DNA from: Streptococcus sp.
GTDB lineage: Bacteria > Bacillota > Bacilli > Lactobacillales > Streptococcaceae
DNA length: 64,000 bases
Direction: 5' to 3'
NCBI GenBank assembly: GCA_030527925.1
Contig: JAUMZW010000005.1
Location: 62,001-126,000 of the forward strand
The position numbers and the translations under genes were made by a program. The notes beneath the pieces were generated by a model. It saw only the letters and a list, made by a program, of their open reading frames with translations. It made no database searches and was not told the DNA's origin. Shown piece by piece: positions 9,383 to 19,935 of the stretch (positions are counted from its first letter, which is position 1; each line of letters opens with the position of its first letter).

Positions 9383-9395
9383 GGGTATAATACCC
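9383..9395. repeat. 13-bp palindrome containing a TATAAT core
   Basis: GGGTATAATACCC, exactly palindromic, centred on a -10-like box in the gap between the SufT-like gene and ilvD. It may be a promoter overlapped by an operator; nothing that reads like a protein follows before the hairpin at 9424-9467. Confidence 0.5.
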
Positions 9396-9423
9396 GACTA
9401 ACCATTATCAATGAAAATCAATG

Positions 9424-9467
9424 AAAACCTTATAGATAGCTTTACTGAACTATTCATAAGGTTTTTT
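9424..9467 (+). terminator. Plus-strand hairpin terminator
   Basis: AAAACCTTAT pairs with ATAAGGTTTT, followed by T. It could end the SufT-like transcript, or a short RNA started at the palindrome 9383-9395. Confidence 0.6.
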
Positions 9468-9480
9468 AATATTTTGAAGT

Positions 9481-9531
9481 AAAGAAAAAGATTGAAGAAA
9501 ATTGTCACAAATGGGACTTTTTCTTCAATCT
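9481..9531 (-). terminator. ilvD terminator, copy 1 of a repeated hairpin
   Basis: AGATTGAAGAAAA (9489-9501) pairs exactly with TTTTCTTCAATCT (9519-9531). On the minus strand a CTTTTTCTTT run follows. The stem and the flanking TAGATATAC-like bases recur after phoH (20688-20721). Confidence 0.75.
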
Positions 9532-9565
9532 AAGATATACCAGAGTTATGTCTTTTATATTATCT

Positions 9566-11281
9566 TTATTTTTTTCCTGTCTCTTCAGGTTTCCAAAAGT
9601 CTGTTACTGCTCCTTTAGATGCAGATGATACAATATGAGCATATTTACCAAGTACCCCACGAGAATAAAGTGGTGGCAATACAGTTTCTTCCTTACGACG
9701 TTCAATTTCCTCATCAGAAACAGCCATGGTGATTTCTTTAGTATCTTGGTCAACAGTAACAATATCACCTGTTCTTAAGTAAGCAATTGGTCCTCCTACT
9801 TGTGCCTCTGGTGCGATATGTCCCACAACTAAACCATAAGTTCCACCAGAAAAACGACCATCTGTTAAAAGGGCAACTTTGTCTCCTTGTCCCTTACCAA
9901 CAATCATTGATGAAAGAGATAGCATTTCTGGCATTCCTGGACCACCTTTAGGACCTACAAATCTAACAACTACAACATCACCATCAACAATTTCATCACT
10001 AAGTACTGCTTCAATCGCCTCTTCTTCAGAATCAAATACTTTTGCTGGACCAACATGTCGACGTACTTTAACTCCTGACACTTTAGCAACTGAACCCTCA
10101 GGAGCTAAATTCCCATGAAGAATGATTAATGGACCATCAGCACGCTTAGGATTTTCAAGTGGCATAATAACTTTCTGACCAGGAGTTAAATCCGGAGCAT
10201 CAGCAAGGTTTTCAGCCATCGTCTTACCTGTACATGTTATACGATCACCATGTAAAAAGCCATTTTGTAAAAGGTATTTCATAACTGCTGGCACACCCCC
10301 AACATTATATAAATCTTGGAAGACATATTGTCCAGATGGTTTTAAGTCAGCTAAGTGTGGTACTCTTTCTTGAATAATACTAAAGTCATCTAGAGTAATA
10401 TCGACATTTGCAGCATGAGCAATTGCTAATAGATGAAGTGTTGCATTTGTTGAGCCACCTAAAGCCATAGTTACAGTGATAGCATCTTCAAAAGCCTCTC
10501 TGGTTAAGATATCAGAAGGTTTAATCCCTAATTCCAACATTTTAACAACAGCACGTCCTGCTTCCTCAATATCGGCCATTTTTTCCTTAGATTCTGCTGG
10601 ATGAGAAGATGAACCAGGTAGGCTCAGTCCTAATACCTCAATAGCTGTAGCCATAGTATTTGCAGTATACATTCCACCACATGCACCAGGACCTGGACAG
10701 GCATTGCATTCAATCTCACGTACTTCTTCTTCTGTTAAATCCCCGTGATTCCATTTTCCAATCCCTTCAAAAACGGAAACTAGGTCAATGTCTTTACCAT
10801 TTAAATTACCCGGAGCAATAGTTCCACCATAAGCAAATATAGCAGGAATATCCATATTCGCAATAGCAATCATGGAACCAGGCATATTTTTATCACAGCC
10901 ACCAATTGCTACAAAAGCATCTACATTATGTCCACCCATAGCTGCCTCGATAGAATCTGCAATAATATCACGTGACGTGAGGGAAAAACGCATTCCTTGT
11001 GTTCCCATAGCAATTCCGTCAGCGACTGTAATTGTCCCAAATTGTACTGGCCAAGCACCAGCTGACTTCACACCTTCTTTAGTTAGTTTTCCAAAATCAT
11101 GAAGATGGATGTTACATGGTGTATTTTCAGCCCAAGTTGAAATAACACCAACAATAGGTGTCTTAAAATCTTCATCTGTCATACCAGTAGCACGAAGCAT
11201 TGCACGGTTAGGTGATTTTACCATACTATCATAAATACTGCTACGATGTTTTAACTCTCTTAGGGTATCTTTAGTTGTCAT
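9566..11281 (-). CDS. ilvD: Dihydroxy-acid dehydratase
   Basis: 571 residues, normal length. Fe-S ligands are in [11 protein letters not shown] and [19 protein letters not shown]. The C-terminal half has the swivelling-barrel motifs ([34 protein letters not shown]). It converts 2,3-dihydroxy-isovalerate or -methylvalerate to the keto acids in valine, leucine and isoleucine synthesis. GAAGG precedes the ATG. It stands alone between terminators, so the other ilv genes lie elsewhere. CodY-like boxes overlap its promoter region, fitting branched-chain amino-acid control. Confidence 0.96.
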   Translation of the reverse strand: MTTKDTLRELKHRSSIYDSMVKSPNRAMLRATGMTDEDFKTPIVGVISTWAENTPCNIHLHDFGKLTKEGVKSAGAWPVQFGTITVADGIAMGTQGMRFSLTSRDIIADSIEAAMGGHNVDAFVAIGGCDKNMPGSMIAIANMDIPAIFAYGGTIAPGNLNGKDIDLVSVFEGIGKWNHGDLTEEEVREIECNACPGPGACGGMYTANTMATAIEVLGLSLPGSSSHPAESKEKMADIEEAGRAVVKMLELGIKPSDILTREAFEDAITVTMALGGSTNATLHLLAIAHAANVDITLDDFSIIQERVPHLADLKPSGQYVFQDLYNVGGVPAVMKYLLQNGFLHGDRITCTGKTMAENLADAPDLTPGQKVIMPLENPKRADGPLIILHGNLAPEGSVAKVSGVKVRRHVGPAKVFDSEEEAIEAVLSDEIVDGDVVVVRFVGPKGGPGMPEMLSLSSMIVGKGQGDKVALLTDGRFSGGTYGLVVGHIAPEAQVGGPIAYLRTGDIVTVDQDTKEITMAVSDEEIERRKEETVLPPLYSRGVLGKYAHIVSSASKGAVTDFWKPEETGKK

Positions 11282-11326
11282 TCAGGGACCTTCTTTCTGA
11301 AATGAGTTATCATCAAATATGCTTAT

Positions 11327-11399
11327 ATTGTAGCATATTTTTTCATAATTTTCACTATTTTTCAATAATGATTCTAAAATATATAATTTTCTGACTTTT
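11327..11399 (-). promoter_or_regulatory. ilvD promoter with candidate CodY boxes
   Basis: Minus strand: TGC-TACAAT (-10, complement of 11327-11332), with a weak -35 about 17 bases upstream. AATTTTCTGACTTTT (11385-11399) matches the palindromic CodY box AATTTTCWGAAAATT with three mismatches. A poorer copy overlaps the -35 (11347-11361). Repression by CodY when branched-chain amino acids are plentiful is inferred. Confidence 0.4.
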
Positions 11400-11408
11400 T
11401 GATGAACT

Positions 11409-11432
11409 AAAAAAGAGAGAAACTCTCTTTTA
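11409..11432 (-). terminator. smpB terminator overlapping its stop codon
   Basis: AAAGAGAG-TTT-CTCTCTTT hairpin on the minus strand followed by TTTTAG. Confidence 0.65.
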
Positions 11433-11897
11433 GCGACTATTATAATTTTTTAAAGTACGTGCTATATCTCGATTTTGCTCACGTCTTTTTAATGATTCTC
11501 TCTTATCATAGTCATGCTTACCTTTTGCAAGACCAATTAAAATTTTAGCAAATCCATCTTTCAAATAAACTTTTAAGGGAACCAAGGTCATTCCTGTTCC
11601 TTTTAATTCATTTTGAAGACGTTCTATTTCCTTTTTCTTTAATAAGAGTTTACGAGTTCTATCTGGATTTTGATTCCAAATATTGCCTTGTTCAAATGGT
11701 GAAATATGAACGTTGACTAACCAAGCTTCATTATTCTTAATTTGTGCATAGCCATCCTTTAGCTGTATTCTAGCTGAACGAACACTTTTTATCTCAGTAC
11801 CTGTTAAAACAATTCCTGCTTCAATAGTGTCAATAATATTATAATCATGACTAGCCTTTTTATTTTGTGCTAAAAGATTTCCTTGACCTTTTACCAT
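11430..11897 (-). CDS. smpB: SsrA (tmRNA)-binding protein SmpB
   Basis: 155 residues, standard. Family motifs visible: [95 protein letters not shown], and the basic C-terminal tail that enters the empty A site. It partners tmRNA in rescue of stalled ribosomes. GGAGATAAAA precedes ATG, and this start lies inside rnr: the two genes overlap by 38 bp, so they are translationally linked. RNase R degrades non-stop mRNA during trans-translation, so the pairing is functional. Confidence 0.97.
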   Translation of the reverse strand: MVKGQGNLLAQNKKASHDYNIIDTIEAGIVLTGTEIKSVRSARIQLKDGYAQIKNNEAWLVNVHISPFEQGNIWNQNPDRTRKLLLKKKEIERLQNELKGTGMTLVPLKVYLKDGFAKILIGLAKGKHDYDKRESLKRREQNRDIARTLKNYNSR

Positions 11898-14205
11898 TTT
11901 TATCTCCTTTTCGTTTAGAAGCTTTAGAAAGCTCCTTATAAAATGGTTTCCGTGATGATTTTGCCTTTTTATCCTTTACTGATGTAGAGTGTAAATCTTT
12001 AGAAGTATCTTTTGTCTTTCTTCTAGACGGGCGTTCTGACTTCTGAGATTTGGAAATTTTCTCTATCACGTCAAAATCACTCGGTAAATATGAAAAATCA
12101 ATATCTCCTGTTTCTTTATCAGCTTTTTCAAGTTTAATTCTAATTTTTTGACCAACTCTGAAAACTTTACCAGATTTTTCACCTTGTAGGGTCAATGTGC
12201 GTTCATTAAAATTATAATATTCAGGAAGTGTTGTAATATGTATTAGACCTTCAATTGTATTTGGCAACTCAACAAATAAACCAAATTTTACCACACTAGC
12301 AATTATCCCATCAAATTCTTCCCCAACATGACCTTCCATATATTCTGCTTTTTTCATCGCTTCAACAATACGCTCTGCATCAATAGCACGTCTCTCAAGA
12401 CTGGAAGTTTGGGTAGCTATTTCTGGAATAACTGATTTAAAGTGATCAATACTTTCTTGATTTATTGTATCATATTCACGAACCAAACGGTGAACTAATA
12501 AATCAGGATAACGTCTAATTGGACTTGTAAAATGTGTGTAGAACTCTGCTGCCAAGCCATAATGTCCATGATTATGCTCGGAATATCGTGCTTGTTGCAT
12601 TGAACGTAACAACATCATTGCTAGTACATCACTTCCAGGCTCATTCTCAATCTTTAACATAAATTCTTGCAATGCATTTTGGGTCATTTTGTTTGCAGTT
12701 CCATGAATTTTTATACCAAAAATACTAGTATAATCAATGAATTTTTGTAATTTTTCAGCCTTTGGCTCTTCATGAATACGGTAAATAAAAGGCAAGTGTT
12801 TTTTTGTAAAATACTCCGCTACTGTTTCATTTGCTACAAGCATAAAAGATTCTATCATTCGCTCAGCAATTCCACGTTGCCTCAATACAATATCAGTTGG
12901 TTTTCCATTATCATCAACAATAATTTTTGCTTCACTTGTATCAAAATTTAAGGCACCACGTTTTAAACGCATCTTTTCCAAAATAGTATGCAATGCAACC
13001 ATTTGATGGATACTCTCTAAAATGTCTTGATATTTTTCACCAAGTTCCTCATTACCTGCAATAATTTGGTTTACATCAGAGTATGTCATTCGATGGGTTG
13101 TTTTAATAACTGTCTGTGTAATTTGTTGATGAATAACCTTTCCATTTTTATCAATCTCCATTATACAAGACTGTGTTAAACGATTAACTTGAGGATTTAG
13201 GGAACAAATCCCATTTGATAAACGTTCTGGCAACATTGGTACAACTCTATCAGTCACATATACCGAGGTGCCCCTACTTAAAGCCTCTTTATCTAGCTCT
13301 CTACCTTCTTTAACATAATATGATACATCTGCAATATGCACACCAAGTTCAAAATTACCATTATCTAAAGTTTTAATATGAACAGCATCATCTAAATCCT
13401 TTGCATCAGCTCCATCAATTGTAAATGTTATCTCTTTACGAAAATCAACACGACCAATCATGTCTTTTTCAGAAGGCTCATCAGGAAACTGATTAGCTTC
13501 ATTAAGAACAGCTTCTGGAAAATGTGAGACGATATCCATTGACTCTAAAACTTCTAAAACATCTATACCTGCATCATCTTGATGTCCCACAATATCTCTA
13601 ACAGTACCAACAAAATAATCATGGTGTTTATTTGGATACTTTAAAATATCAACCTTTATAATTTCAGTTCCAGTTAATACAATAGGTTCTTTTTTTATAT
13701 AAATAGGTTGTTGGATTTTTTGGTTTTTAGACTTAATAAATCCTGCATATTTGGGCTTTTCTTCTGAAAACTGGAATTTTCCAACAACTGTTTTTAAAGA
13801 ATGCTCAACAATATTGACAACTCTTGCCTCTGCAGCGGTTCCTTTTAGCTTATCTGCTACCTTTTTAACAACAACTTCAACTTTATCTCCATCAATTGCA
13901 TGACCAACGTCATTACGACCAATAAACATATCCTCTTCATCAGCATCAACTGTTAAAAAACCAAATCCTGCTTTATTTGCTCTAAAAATACCTGTAACTG
14001 TTACTTCTTTTCTTTTACTTTCTTTTGGGCGTAAGAATAAGTTTCCAGAATCATCAAATCTAATTTTTCGTTTACTCTCCAACCATGATATTTCCTTAAT
14101 TAAACTTGGAAAAGATTTTGAACCTGCCATATCTAATGCCTTTGCCAAATCATTAACACTAGTCCTACCATGTTCAGTTAAATAAGCAATTATTTTTTCT
14201 CTCAT
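11860..14205 (-). CDS. rnr: Ribonuclease R
   Basis: 781 residues: N-terminal winged helix (1-70, [24 protein letters not shown]), cold-shock/OB domains (about 75-220), RNB exonuclease domain with the acidic metal ligands in [17 protein letters not shown] (about 265-280) and [14 protein letters not shown]1 domain (about 625-710, [21 protein letters not shown]) and a Lys/Ser-rich tail. It is a processive 3'-5' exoribonuclease for structured RNA. AAGGAAATT precedes ATG. It overlaps smpB at its 3' end and follows secG by about 80 bp. Confidence 0.97.
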   Translation of the reverse strand: MREKIIAYLTEHGRTSVNDLAKALDMAGSKSFPSLIKEISWLESKRKIRFDDSGNLFLRPKESKRKEVTVTGIFRANKAGFGFLTVDADEEDMFIGRNDVGHAIDGDKVEVVVKKVADKLKGTAAEARVVNIVEHSLKTVVGKFQFSEEKPKYAGFIKSKNQKIQQPIYIKKEPIVLTGTEIIKVDILKYPNKHHDYFVGTVRDIVGHQDDAGIDVLEVLESMDIVSHFPEAVLNEANQFPDEPSEKDMIGRVDFRKEITFTIDGADAKDLDDAVHIKTLDNGNFELGVHIADVSYYVKEGRELDKEALSRGTSVYVTDRVVPMLPERLSNGICSLNPQVNRLTQSCIMEIDKNGKVIHQQITQTVIKTTHRMTYSDVNQIIAGNEELGEKYQDILESIHQMVALHTILEKMRLKRGALNFDTSEAKIIVDDNGKPTDIVLRQRGIAERMIESFMLVANETVAEYFTKKHLPFIYRIHEEPKAEKLQKFIDYTSIFGIKIHGTANKMTQNALQEFMLKIENEPGSDVLAMMLLRSMQQARYSEHNHGHYGLAAEFYTHFTSPIRRYPDLLVHRLVREYDTINQESIDHFKSVIPEIATQTSSLERRAIDAERIVEAMKKAEYMEGHVGEEFDGIIASVVKFGLFVELPNTIEGLIHITTLPEYYNFNERTLTLQGEKSGKVFRVGQKIRIKLEKADKETGDIDFSYLPSDFDVIEKISKSQKSERPSRRKTKDTSKDLHSTSVKDKKAKSSRKPFYKELSKASKRKGDKNGKRSRKSFSTK

Positions 14206-14253
14206 AATTTCCTTTATCTATATTTATATGATTAATCTATCAAATTTTACCAA

Positions 14254-14284
14254 TAAAAATAAGCTAGACGATTGTCTAGCTTAT
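14254..14284 (-). terminator. secG terminator
   Basis: Minus strand: ATAAGCTAGAC and GTCTAGCTTAT around a four-base loop, then TTTTATT. It separates secG from rnr. Confidence 0.75.
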
Positions 14285-14286
14285 CA

Positions 14287-14523
14287 TTATTTACTTGATA
14301 ATACAACAAGGATTAATGCAATTACTAACCAAATGAATACTAGAATTGCTGTAAATCGTTGCATAAATGCTTCAAATCCTCGAGCTTTAGTTCTCTCAAA
14401 GAGTGCTTCTGAACCGCTATTATCAAAAACGTTACTACTCGGATTTTTTTGAGGTTGCATAAAAATAGCAATCACAATAAAAGCTGACAACACAAGCAGT
14501 ATGGTTAGTAGTAAGCTATACAT
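14287..14523 (-). CDS. secG: Protein translocase subunit SecG
   Basis: 78 residues with two membrane segments (LLTILLVLSAFIVIAIFMQ and FTAILVFIWLVIALILVVL). The cytoplasmic loop between them carries GSEALFERTKARGFEAFMQR, the streptococcal form of the SecG loop. It assists SecYE-SecA in export. GGAGGAAATAAA precedes ATG. The neighbours (rpmG upstream, rnr downstream) match the conserved streptococcal order. Confidence 0.92.
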   Translation of the reverse strand: MYSLLLTILLVLSAFIVIAIFMQPQKNPSSNVFDNSGSEALFERTKARGFEAFMQRFTAILVFIWLVIALILVVLSSK

Positions 14524-14567
14524 TTTATTTCCTCCACTATAATAAACTCATTTTAACATATTTTCTG

Positions 14568-14714
14568 TTAAGATTCAATATGGGGCATTATCTTTCTTTC
14601 TTTTGGACAATATTTTAAAGCCTCAATTTTTTCTGGATGACTTTGTTTATTTTTACTTGTCAGATAATTAATACTTCCACAAGAACAACACTTTAGATTA
14701 ATCTTTACTCTCAC
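14568..14714 (-). CDS. rpmG: 50S ribosomal protein L33
   Basis: 48 codons, too short for most ORF callers: [18 protein letters not shown], then [30 protein letters not shown]. This is the L33 pattern with a first CxxC pair but only one Cys in the second position, so it is a partial, probably zinc-independent knuckle. The start is GTG at 14714 and overlaps the pmrA stop (GTGA), so it is translated by coupling; no separate Shine-Dalgarno fits. It occurs directly upstream of secG. Confidence 0.88.
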   Translation of the reverse strand: MRVKINLKCCSCGSINYLTSKNKQSHPEKIEALKYCPKERKIMPHIES

Positions 14715-15935
14715 ACAATTTCCTTAACCAATAAATATTTTTTAAAGTTCATAAAACTCCATAAAAAATTAAATAAAACTACCCCACTAGTTACAAAAAA
14801 CACTGAGCGATATCCCATATGTGTTGCCACAGCAGAACCTAAAAATGGACCGATAACTTGTCCAAAATTGGTAAACATTTGATTGTAACTGAAAATTCTT
14901 GATATCCCTTCTTTAGGAATAATTTTTGTTAATAATGAATTGATACTTGGCATTAAAGCTCCCGTTCCAAAACCATATAAGAAACGCAATAAGCCAAGTA
15001 TTAGTGGCGTATTAGCCAGACCACACAAGACATACATACAAAAACTATAAAACAATGCTATCAGAAGTAATCTGTGGTTACCAATCCTATCTCCAAGTTT
15101 ACCTAATTTAGAACTACTTAACATACTAGAAAATCCCATTGCTGAAACAATAACTCCAGATACAAATAACAATTTACCTGACTGGCCTAAATGCCTAATA
15201 TATAATGCTAAAATTGGAGAAACGGACTGGGCAGAGATTTGAATAACCATACTAGTCACAAATAATCCAATTAAAATTTGAATATTATTGATTCGTTTAA
15301 ATACCTCACTAATAGGCATCATTTCGGATTTTTTAACGGGTTCGAAATCTTCCTTAATAAAGAACATTGTAATCAAGGTACAACAGAGCAAAATGACTCC
15401 GACTAAAAGAAATACTGTACGAATTCCAAAGAGTTCTGCTAAAAAACCACCTAATAGTGGACCTATCAAAAAGCCACCCGTTGCTCCTGTTGACAATGTT
15501 CCTAAAGCATAACCAGCCCTATTTTTAGGTGCTTGACTGGCTATAAGTGCTGTTGAATTGGGGATGTAGCCTCCAAACATACCGTTGATAATTCGCATAA
15601 TTAAGAGCCACTGAACATTTGGTATAAAAGCCAAACCACCCATAGTAAAAGTCATCATAAAGCTAGCCCGAACCATCATCGGTTTTCTACCATAACGGTC
15701 AGCTAATCTTCCCCAAATTGGGGCAACCATTGCTGAAGCTAAAGCTGATAGAGAAACTGCTAAACCTGAATACCATTCAACTTGATTTTTAGGTACACCT
15801 AATTGCTCAACATACAAAGGCATAAAAGGCATGACTAATGTAAAACTAGCGGCCGTAAAAAAATTGCCTAACCAAGCAATTTTTAAATTATTCTTCCAAT
15901 TAATTTTTCCAATACTTTGCGTATTTATAAGTCAT
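14711..15935 (-). pseudogene. pmrA: MFS multidrug efflux transporter PmrA, N-terminal frameshift
   Basis: A 12-TM DHA1-type transporter with motif A (GRLADRYGRKPMM) and GTLSTGATGGFLIGPLLGGFLAE. The natural start is ATG 15935, overlapping the coaE stop as TGATG, but its frame ends after eleven codons ([11 protein letters not shown], then TAA). The conserved first helix (INWKNNLKIAWLGNFFTAASFTLVMPF) is in a neighbouring frame without a start codon. Losing one A from the A5 run near 15905-15910 would give [16 protein letters not shown]. Without repair, translation can begin only at ATG 15832, removing about 34 residues and most of TM1. Family members export fluoroquinolones and dyes. Confidence 0.75.
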
Positions 15936-16558
15936 CACTTCTTTCTATTTCCTTGATTATTATAGCATATTTTATCTAAAAAATCTTGAAGTTGAATTTT
16001 GGTTTTAGAAAAATCAAATTGGTTATCAATAACAACATCAGATAAATGCTTTTTCTCTTCAATTGATAATTGACTACTAATTCTAACTTTTGCATCAATT
16101 TCTGAGAGGTGATTACGAATCATGAGACGTTGGCATTGAATCGATTCTGGTACATAAACTAGAACTACTATATCAAACCATTTTTCAAAATGTTTTTCAA
16201 ATAATAAAGGAATATCTAAAAAAATAATATCGTATTTCTTTAGGAGTTCTTCTTTTTTTTTCCACAATTCTTGTCGAATAATCGTATCTTGTAATTTTGA
16301 TGACAACTCCAATCCATCTGGAAGTGAAAAAATAAGATCTGCTAATTTTTGACGATTGATTTCTAAATCATCTTGTAAAATATCAAGACCAAAAAATTCA
16401 ACTAAGATACGATATAATTTACCATCTTTTTTTTGTAACTCATGAACAACAGCATCAGCATCAATGACGGGAAATCCTCTTTCTGTAAGATAATTTGCAA
16501 CTGTTGTTTTTCCAGATGCAATCCCACCAGTTAAACCAATCACTTTTTTTCCTAGCAT
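15935..16558 (-). CDS. coaE: Dephospho-CoA kinase
   Basis: About 207 residues with P-loop [13 protein letters not shown] at the N-terminus, DADAVVHEL and the lid segment [15 protein letters not shown]. It phosphorylates the 3'-OH of dephospho-CoA, the last step of CoA synthesis. I chose ATG 16558 (MLGKKVIG), which overlaps the mutM stop as ATGCTAG; an in-frame GTG three codons upstream is possible. Neither has a strong Shine-Dalgarno, so translation is coupled to mutM. The stop overlaps the start of pmrA. Confidence 0.94.
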   Translation of the reverse strand: MLGKKVIGLTGGIASGKTTVANYLTERGFPVIDADAVVHELQKKDGKLYRILVEFFGLDILQDDLEINRQKLADLIFSLPDGLELSSKLQDTIIRQELWKKKEELLKKYDIIFLDIPLLFEKHFEKWFDIVVLVYVPESIQCQRLMIRNHLSEIDAKVRISSQLSIEEKKHLSDVVIDNQFDFSKTKIQLQDFLDKICYNNQGNRKK

Positions 16559-17373
16559 TTTTGACACTTCGGACAGAAATGTGTCCCCCTTCCACCTAAT
16601 TTCATTTTTTCAATCATATGAGCACAATCAGGACAAAAGTTACCCGACTTTCCATAAACATTTAGGTAATTCTGCATCTCTCCATTTTTCCCTAAAGCAT
16701 TCCGATAAGTTCTGATACTAGAACCACCTTTATCAATTGCAAAGTTTAAAAGACGAATAATACCACTATGCAATTTCTCTACCTCGTTAGAAGTCAGTGA
16801 ACAAGATATCCTTTTAGGATGAATCTTAGCTACCCACAAAACTTCATCAACATAAATATTACCTAATCCAGTAACCACCTTTTGTTCTAATAACAAAGAT
16901 TTAATAGGTTTTCGTGATTGCTTTAAGGCGTGTTTGAAAACCTCTATTTTAAAATCTGGTAAGACTGGTTCCGGCCCCAACTTCTTAGTATGAAAAAATT
17001 CCTCTAAATGTTCTTTTAAACAAAGTTCAAAAGTTCCAAATTTTCTGACATCCTGATAAACCAAAGTAGAGCCATCAGTTAATCTAAAGTAAACATGGAA
17101 ATGTTTATTATCAGGAACCGTATCCCTAAATAACAAATATTTTCCTTCCATTCTAAGATGAGAAATCATTACATACTGATTTAAATAAAAAAGCAAGTAT
17201 TTTCCTCTCCTAGATACGGAATGAATCATATTTCCAGTAACCTTACTAATAAAATCACTTAACTCATGATGGACCATTTTGGGAACCCTAACTTCGATGG
17301 ACTGAATGGTTTTTTTACTAACTAATTTATCTAAACCTCTTCGAACATTTTCAACTTCTGGTAATTCTGGCAT
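16552..17373 (-). CDS. mutM: Formamidopyrimidine-DNA glycosylase
   Basis: 273 residues. The N-terminal [14 protein letters not shown] contains the catalytic Pro and Glu after Met removal. Other landmarks are the helix-two-turn-helix ([12 protein letters not shown]), and the C-terminal zinc finger CPDC...FCPKC. It removes 8-oxoguanine and formamidopyrimidine lesions and nicks the DNA. GGAGGTGACAGG precedes the ATG. It is coupled to coaE downstream and is separated from era by the era terminator. Confidence 0.97.
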   Translation of the reverse strand: MPELPEVENVRRGLDKLVSKKTIQSIEVRVPKMVHHELSDFISKVTGNMIHSVSRRGKYLLFYLNQYVMISHLRMEGKYLLFRDTVPDNKHFHVYFRLTDGSTLVYQDVRKFGTFELCLKEHLEEFFHTKKLGPEPVLPDFKIEVFKHALKQSRKPIKSLLLEQKVVTGLGNIYVDEVLWVAKIHPKRISCSLTSNEVEKLHSGIIRLLNFAIDKGGSSIRTYRNALGKNGEMQNYLNVYGKSGNFCPDCAHMIEKMKLGGRGTHFCPKCQKC

Positions 17374-17424
17374 CCTGTCACCTCCTTAATACATTTCTAA
17401 AAATATTTAGATGACAATTGACAA

Positions 17425-17460
17425 AAACAAGATTTCAATTTATCATTTGAAATCTTGTTT
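17425..17460 (-). terminator. era terminator
   Basis: AAACAAGATTTCAA (17425-17438) pairs exactly with TTGAAATCTTGTTT (17447-17460). On the minus strand TTTTTGTC follows. Confidence 0.75.
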
Positions 17461-17474
17461 ACTATACTACGACA

Positions 17475-18374
17475 TTAGTACTCTTTCTCATTATAGCCAA
17501 AGTCAGCTAAATCTAATTTTTTATCACGCCAATTTTTCTTGACTTTAACCCATGTTTCTAAAAAGACTTTATCCCCTAGCATTAATTCAATATCTCGGCG
17601 AGCTGTTTGTCCGATTTTTTTAAGCATACTACCTTGTTTTCCAATAATAATACCCTTTTGACTATCTCTCTCAACCATAATCGTAGCCCTAATATGAACT
17701 TTATCTGTGTCTAAATCGCGTTTCATTGATTCAATGACAACTGCCACTGAATGAGGAACTTCTTGCTTAGTTAAATGTAAGACTTTTTCACGTATCATTT
17801 CAGAAACTAAAAAACGTTCTGGATGATCCGTAATTTGATCTTCTGGAAAATATTGAAATCCTTCTTCTAAATTATCTTTCAAAAGCTCGATTAAACGATT
17901 GATATTATTCCCTTGTAAAGCCGAAATCGGAATAATTTCTTTAAAGTCCATTTGACTTCTAAAATCATCAATTTGCTCTAACAATTGGTCTGGATGAACC
18001 TTATCAATCTTGTTTATCACCAAAATAACTGGAACGTTAGCAGCTTTAAGACGCTCAATTATCATATCATCGCCTTTACCACGCTTTTCATCTGCAGGTA
18101 CCATAAATAGTACCGTATCAACTTCCCTTAAAGTACTATATGCTGCATCAACCATAAAATCACCCAATGCAGTCTTAGGTTTATGAATACCCGGAGTATC
18201 AATAAATACAATCTGCTCCGTAGCAGTTGTATAAATCCCCATAATTTTGTTTCTAGTTGTCTGAGCTTTATCACTCATGATAGCAATCTTTTGCCCCATC
18301 ACATAATTTAAAAAAGTTGATTTTCCAACATTAGGACGGCCCAATATAGCCACAAATCCAGATTTAAACGACAT
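17475..18374 (-). CDS. era: GTPase Era
   Basis: 299 residues. G1 [10 protein letters not shown]2 region AQTTRNKI, G3 DTPGIH, G4 NKID, then a C-terminal KH domain ([11 protein letters not shown]..., [19 protein letters not shown]). It binds the 3' end of 16S rRNA and supports 30S maturation and cell-cycle coupling. AATAGGAGAGAAG precedes the ATG. It forms one run with dgkA and ybeY, the conserved ybeY-dgkA-era order. Confidence 0.98.
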   Translation of the reverse strand: MSFKSGFVAILGRPNVGKSTFLNYVMGQKIAIMSDKAQTTRNKIMGIYTTATEQIVFIDTPGIHKPKTALGDFMVDAAYSTLREVDTVLFMVPADEKRGKGDDMIIERLKAANVPVILVINKIDKVHPDQLLEQIDDFRSQMDFKEIIPISALQGNNINRLIELLKDNLEEGFQYFPEDQITDHPERFLVSEMIREKVLHLTKQEVPHSVAVVIESMKRDLDTDKVHIRATIMVERDSQKGIIIGKQGSMLKKIGQTARRDIELMLGDKVFLETWVKVKKNWRDKKLDLADFGYNEKEY

Positions 18375-18393
18375 CTTCTCTCCTATTTTCTAT

Positions 18394-18798
18394 TTAATGA
18401 AAAATTAAAGCCCATAGTTTGGGTACAAAAATTAATAATCCCGTTAATAAAGCATATACTGATACCAATAAAACAGCACCTGCTGCCATATCTTTTGCTT
18501 TTTTAGCCAGAAGATTAAAGTGATAATCCGTTGCCAAATCAACAACACATTCTATGGCTGAATTAATAATTTCAAAAGCAATTACCAAAAATATACTCAA
18601 TAATAAGAATATCCACTCTGTCACAGAAATGCGAAATAATACACCCGATAGAATAGCAAATATAGCTGATATGACATGATTTCTCATATTTGCTTCTTCT
18701 CTATAAGCCGTTTTTATTCCTGTTAACGCAAATTCCATACTAGCTGTTAAAGTTCTATTTTTCCATTTACGCTTTGTATCATTTTCTTTTAAGTCCAT
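18394..18798 (-). CDS. dgkA: Undecaprenol / diacylglycerol kinase family protein
   Basis: 134 residues, three membrane helices in the second half ([55 protein letters not shown]). The family catalytic segment [13 protein letters not shown] is present. In Gram-positives the enzyme recycles undecaprenol to its phosphate for cell-wall synthesis. Its start lies inside the 3' end of ybeY (20-bp overlap), so the two are coupled. Confidence 0.93.
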   Translation of the reverse strand: MDLKENDTKRKWKNRTLTASMEFALTGIKTAYREEANMRNHVISAIFAILSGVLFRISVTEWIFLLLSIFLVIAFEIINSAIECVVDLATDYHFNLLAKKAKDMAAGAVLLVSVYALLTGLLIFVPKLWALIFH

Positions 18799-19276
18799 AT
18801 GCAGTCAAAATTTCTTCTTGTAAACTAAACATTTCTTCTTCTTCTTCAGGTGCGTAGTGGTCATAACCATTGATATGTAAAAAGCCATGAACAGCTAAAA
18901 AGCCCATCTCTCGTTCATAAGAATGACCATAATCTAAAGCTTGTTCTTTTGCCTTATCAATAGAAATAAACAATTCACCAATATAAGCATCAAACTCATC
19001 CAGCATCTCTTGTAGTTCCGGATTCTCTTCCAAATCTAACTCATTAACAAGAACTGGAGTTTCTGGTCTGTACTCTAAACTGATAACGTCGGTCGGTCGG
19101 TCGGTATCACGATATTCCAAATTTAACTCATGGCTACGTTCATTAGTTACAAAGGTAACAACCATCTCTTTATTTTCTTTACCTGTTTTTTGAGCAGCAA
19201 ATTCTAACAGATCCATCGTTTGTTTTTTTATTTCATCTGAGACTTGTCCAGTCTCATCAATCATTTCAATATACAT
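18779..19276 (-). CDS. ybeY: Endoribonuclease YbeY
   Basis: 165 residues. Zinc-binding [11 protein letters not shown] (HxxxHxxxxxH) near residue 130 and the upstream [20 protein letters not shown] define the UPF0054 family. It is involved in 16S rRNA 3' processing and ribosome quality control. It is first in the ybeY-dgkA-era run and overlaps dgkA. Confidence 0.96.
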   Translation of the reverse strand: MYIEMIDETGQVSDEIKKQTMDLLEFAAQKTGKENKEMVVTFVTNERSHELNLEYRDTDRPTDVISLEYRPETPVLVNELDLEENPELQEMLDEFDAYIGELFISIDKAKEQALDYGHSYEREMGFLAVHGFLHINGYDHYAPEEEEEMFSLQEEILTAYGLKRK

Positions 19277-19321
19277 AACAATTCCTATCTTCTAATCATC
19301 TCATTATATCACAATTTAAAT

Positions 19322-19346
19322 CAAAAAGCAGACAAAGGTCTGCTTT
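19322..19346 (-). terminator. Terminator after the acetyltransferase gene
   Basis: AAAGCAGAC and GTCTGCTTT around a short loop. On the minus strand TTTTTGATTT follows. Confidence 0.7.
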
Positions 19347-19348
19347 CG

Positions 19349-19915
19349 TTAGCTTTTAAAATACTTCTCTTTTGTATAATAGTAATGACAAAGAGTAACA
19401 ATTCGGCTTGGATTTTTAGAGTCTAATTTTGCATAAGGTTCCTCATGAGAAAAAGCAAAACCTGATTTTTTCATTACTGAACCTGAAGCTATATTTTCCT
19501 TATCATGTTTCGCCACTAAACAATTTAAACCTAATTGATTAAAGGCCAAATCAACTAGAGCTTTTAAAGCTTCTGTTGCGTAGCCATTATTCCAATATGA
19601 TTTATTTAAGCAATATCCTATCTCAGCTCTCTTAACACTAATATTCCAATGATGAAAATCAATGGTTCCAATAAGACGGCTCTCATCTTTTAAAACAATA
19701 CCATAACGTCCTAAGGGCGAGTTAAGATAAATCTCTGCAATATTCTTTTTTGTTACTTCAATTGTTTCATTTACTGGAAATGTAAATCTTAAATTTTCTA
19801 TATCTGATGCATACACAAACATATCCTCTGCATCAGTCAAGGTAACTGGTCGTAACAATAAAAGTTCAGTCTCAACTGTACGATACTGTGCTAATAACTC
19901 AAAAATGGATTCCAT
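19349..19915 (-). CDS. GNAT family N-acetyltransferase (RimJ/RimL type)
   Basis: 188 residues with the RimJ-like opening TELLLLRPVTLTDAEDMFVYASD, a central GTIDFHHW strand and the acetyl-CoA loop region EIGYCLNKSYWNNGYATEALKALVDLAF followed by KHDKENIASGSVMKKSGF. It transfers an acetyl group from acetyl-CoA to an amine; the substrate is unknown (a protein N-terminus or small molecule). GGAG precedes the ATG by eight bases. It lies 20 bp after the L,D-transpeptidase gene and may share its transcript. Confidence 0.85.
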   Translation of the reverse strand: MESIFELLAQYRTVETELLLLRPVTLTDAEDMFVYASDIENLRFTFPVNETIEVTKKNIAEIYLNSPLGRYGIVLKDESRLIGTIDFHHWNISVKRAEIGYCLNKSYWNNGYATEALKALVDLAFNQLGLNCLVAKHDKENIASGSVMKKSGFAFSHEEPYAKLDSKNPSRIVTLCHYYYTKEKYFKS

Positions 19916-19935
19916 ACCACTAACTCCATATTATA

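Noticed and set aside
14568..14714. rpmG as a pseudogene because of one missing Cys in the second knuckle
   Set aside because: Zinc-independent L33 forms with incomplete knuckles are common; length and position are normal.
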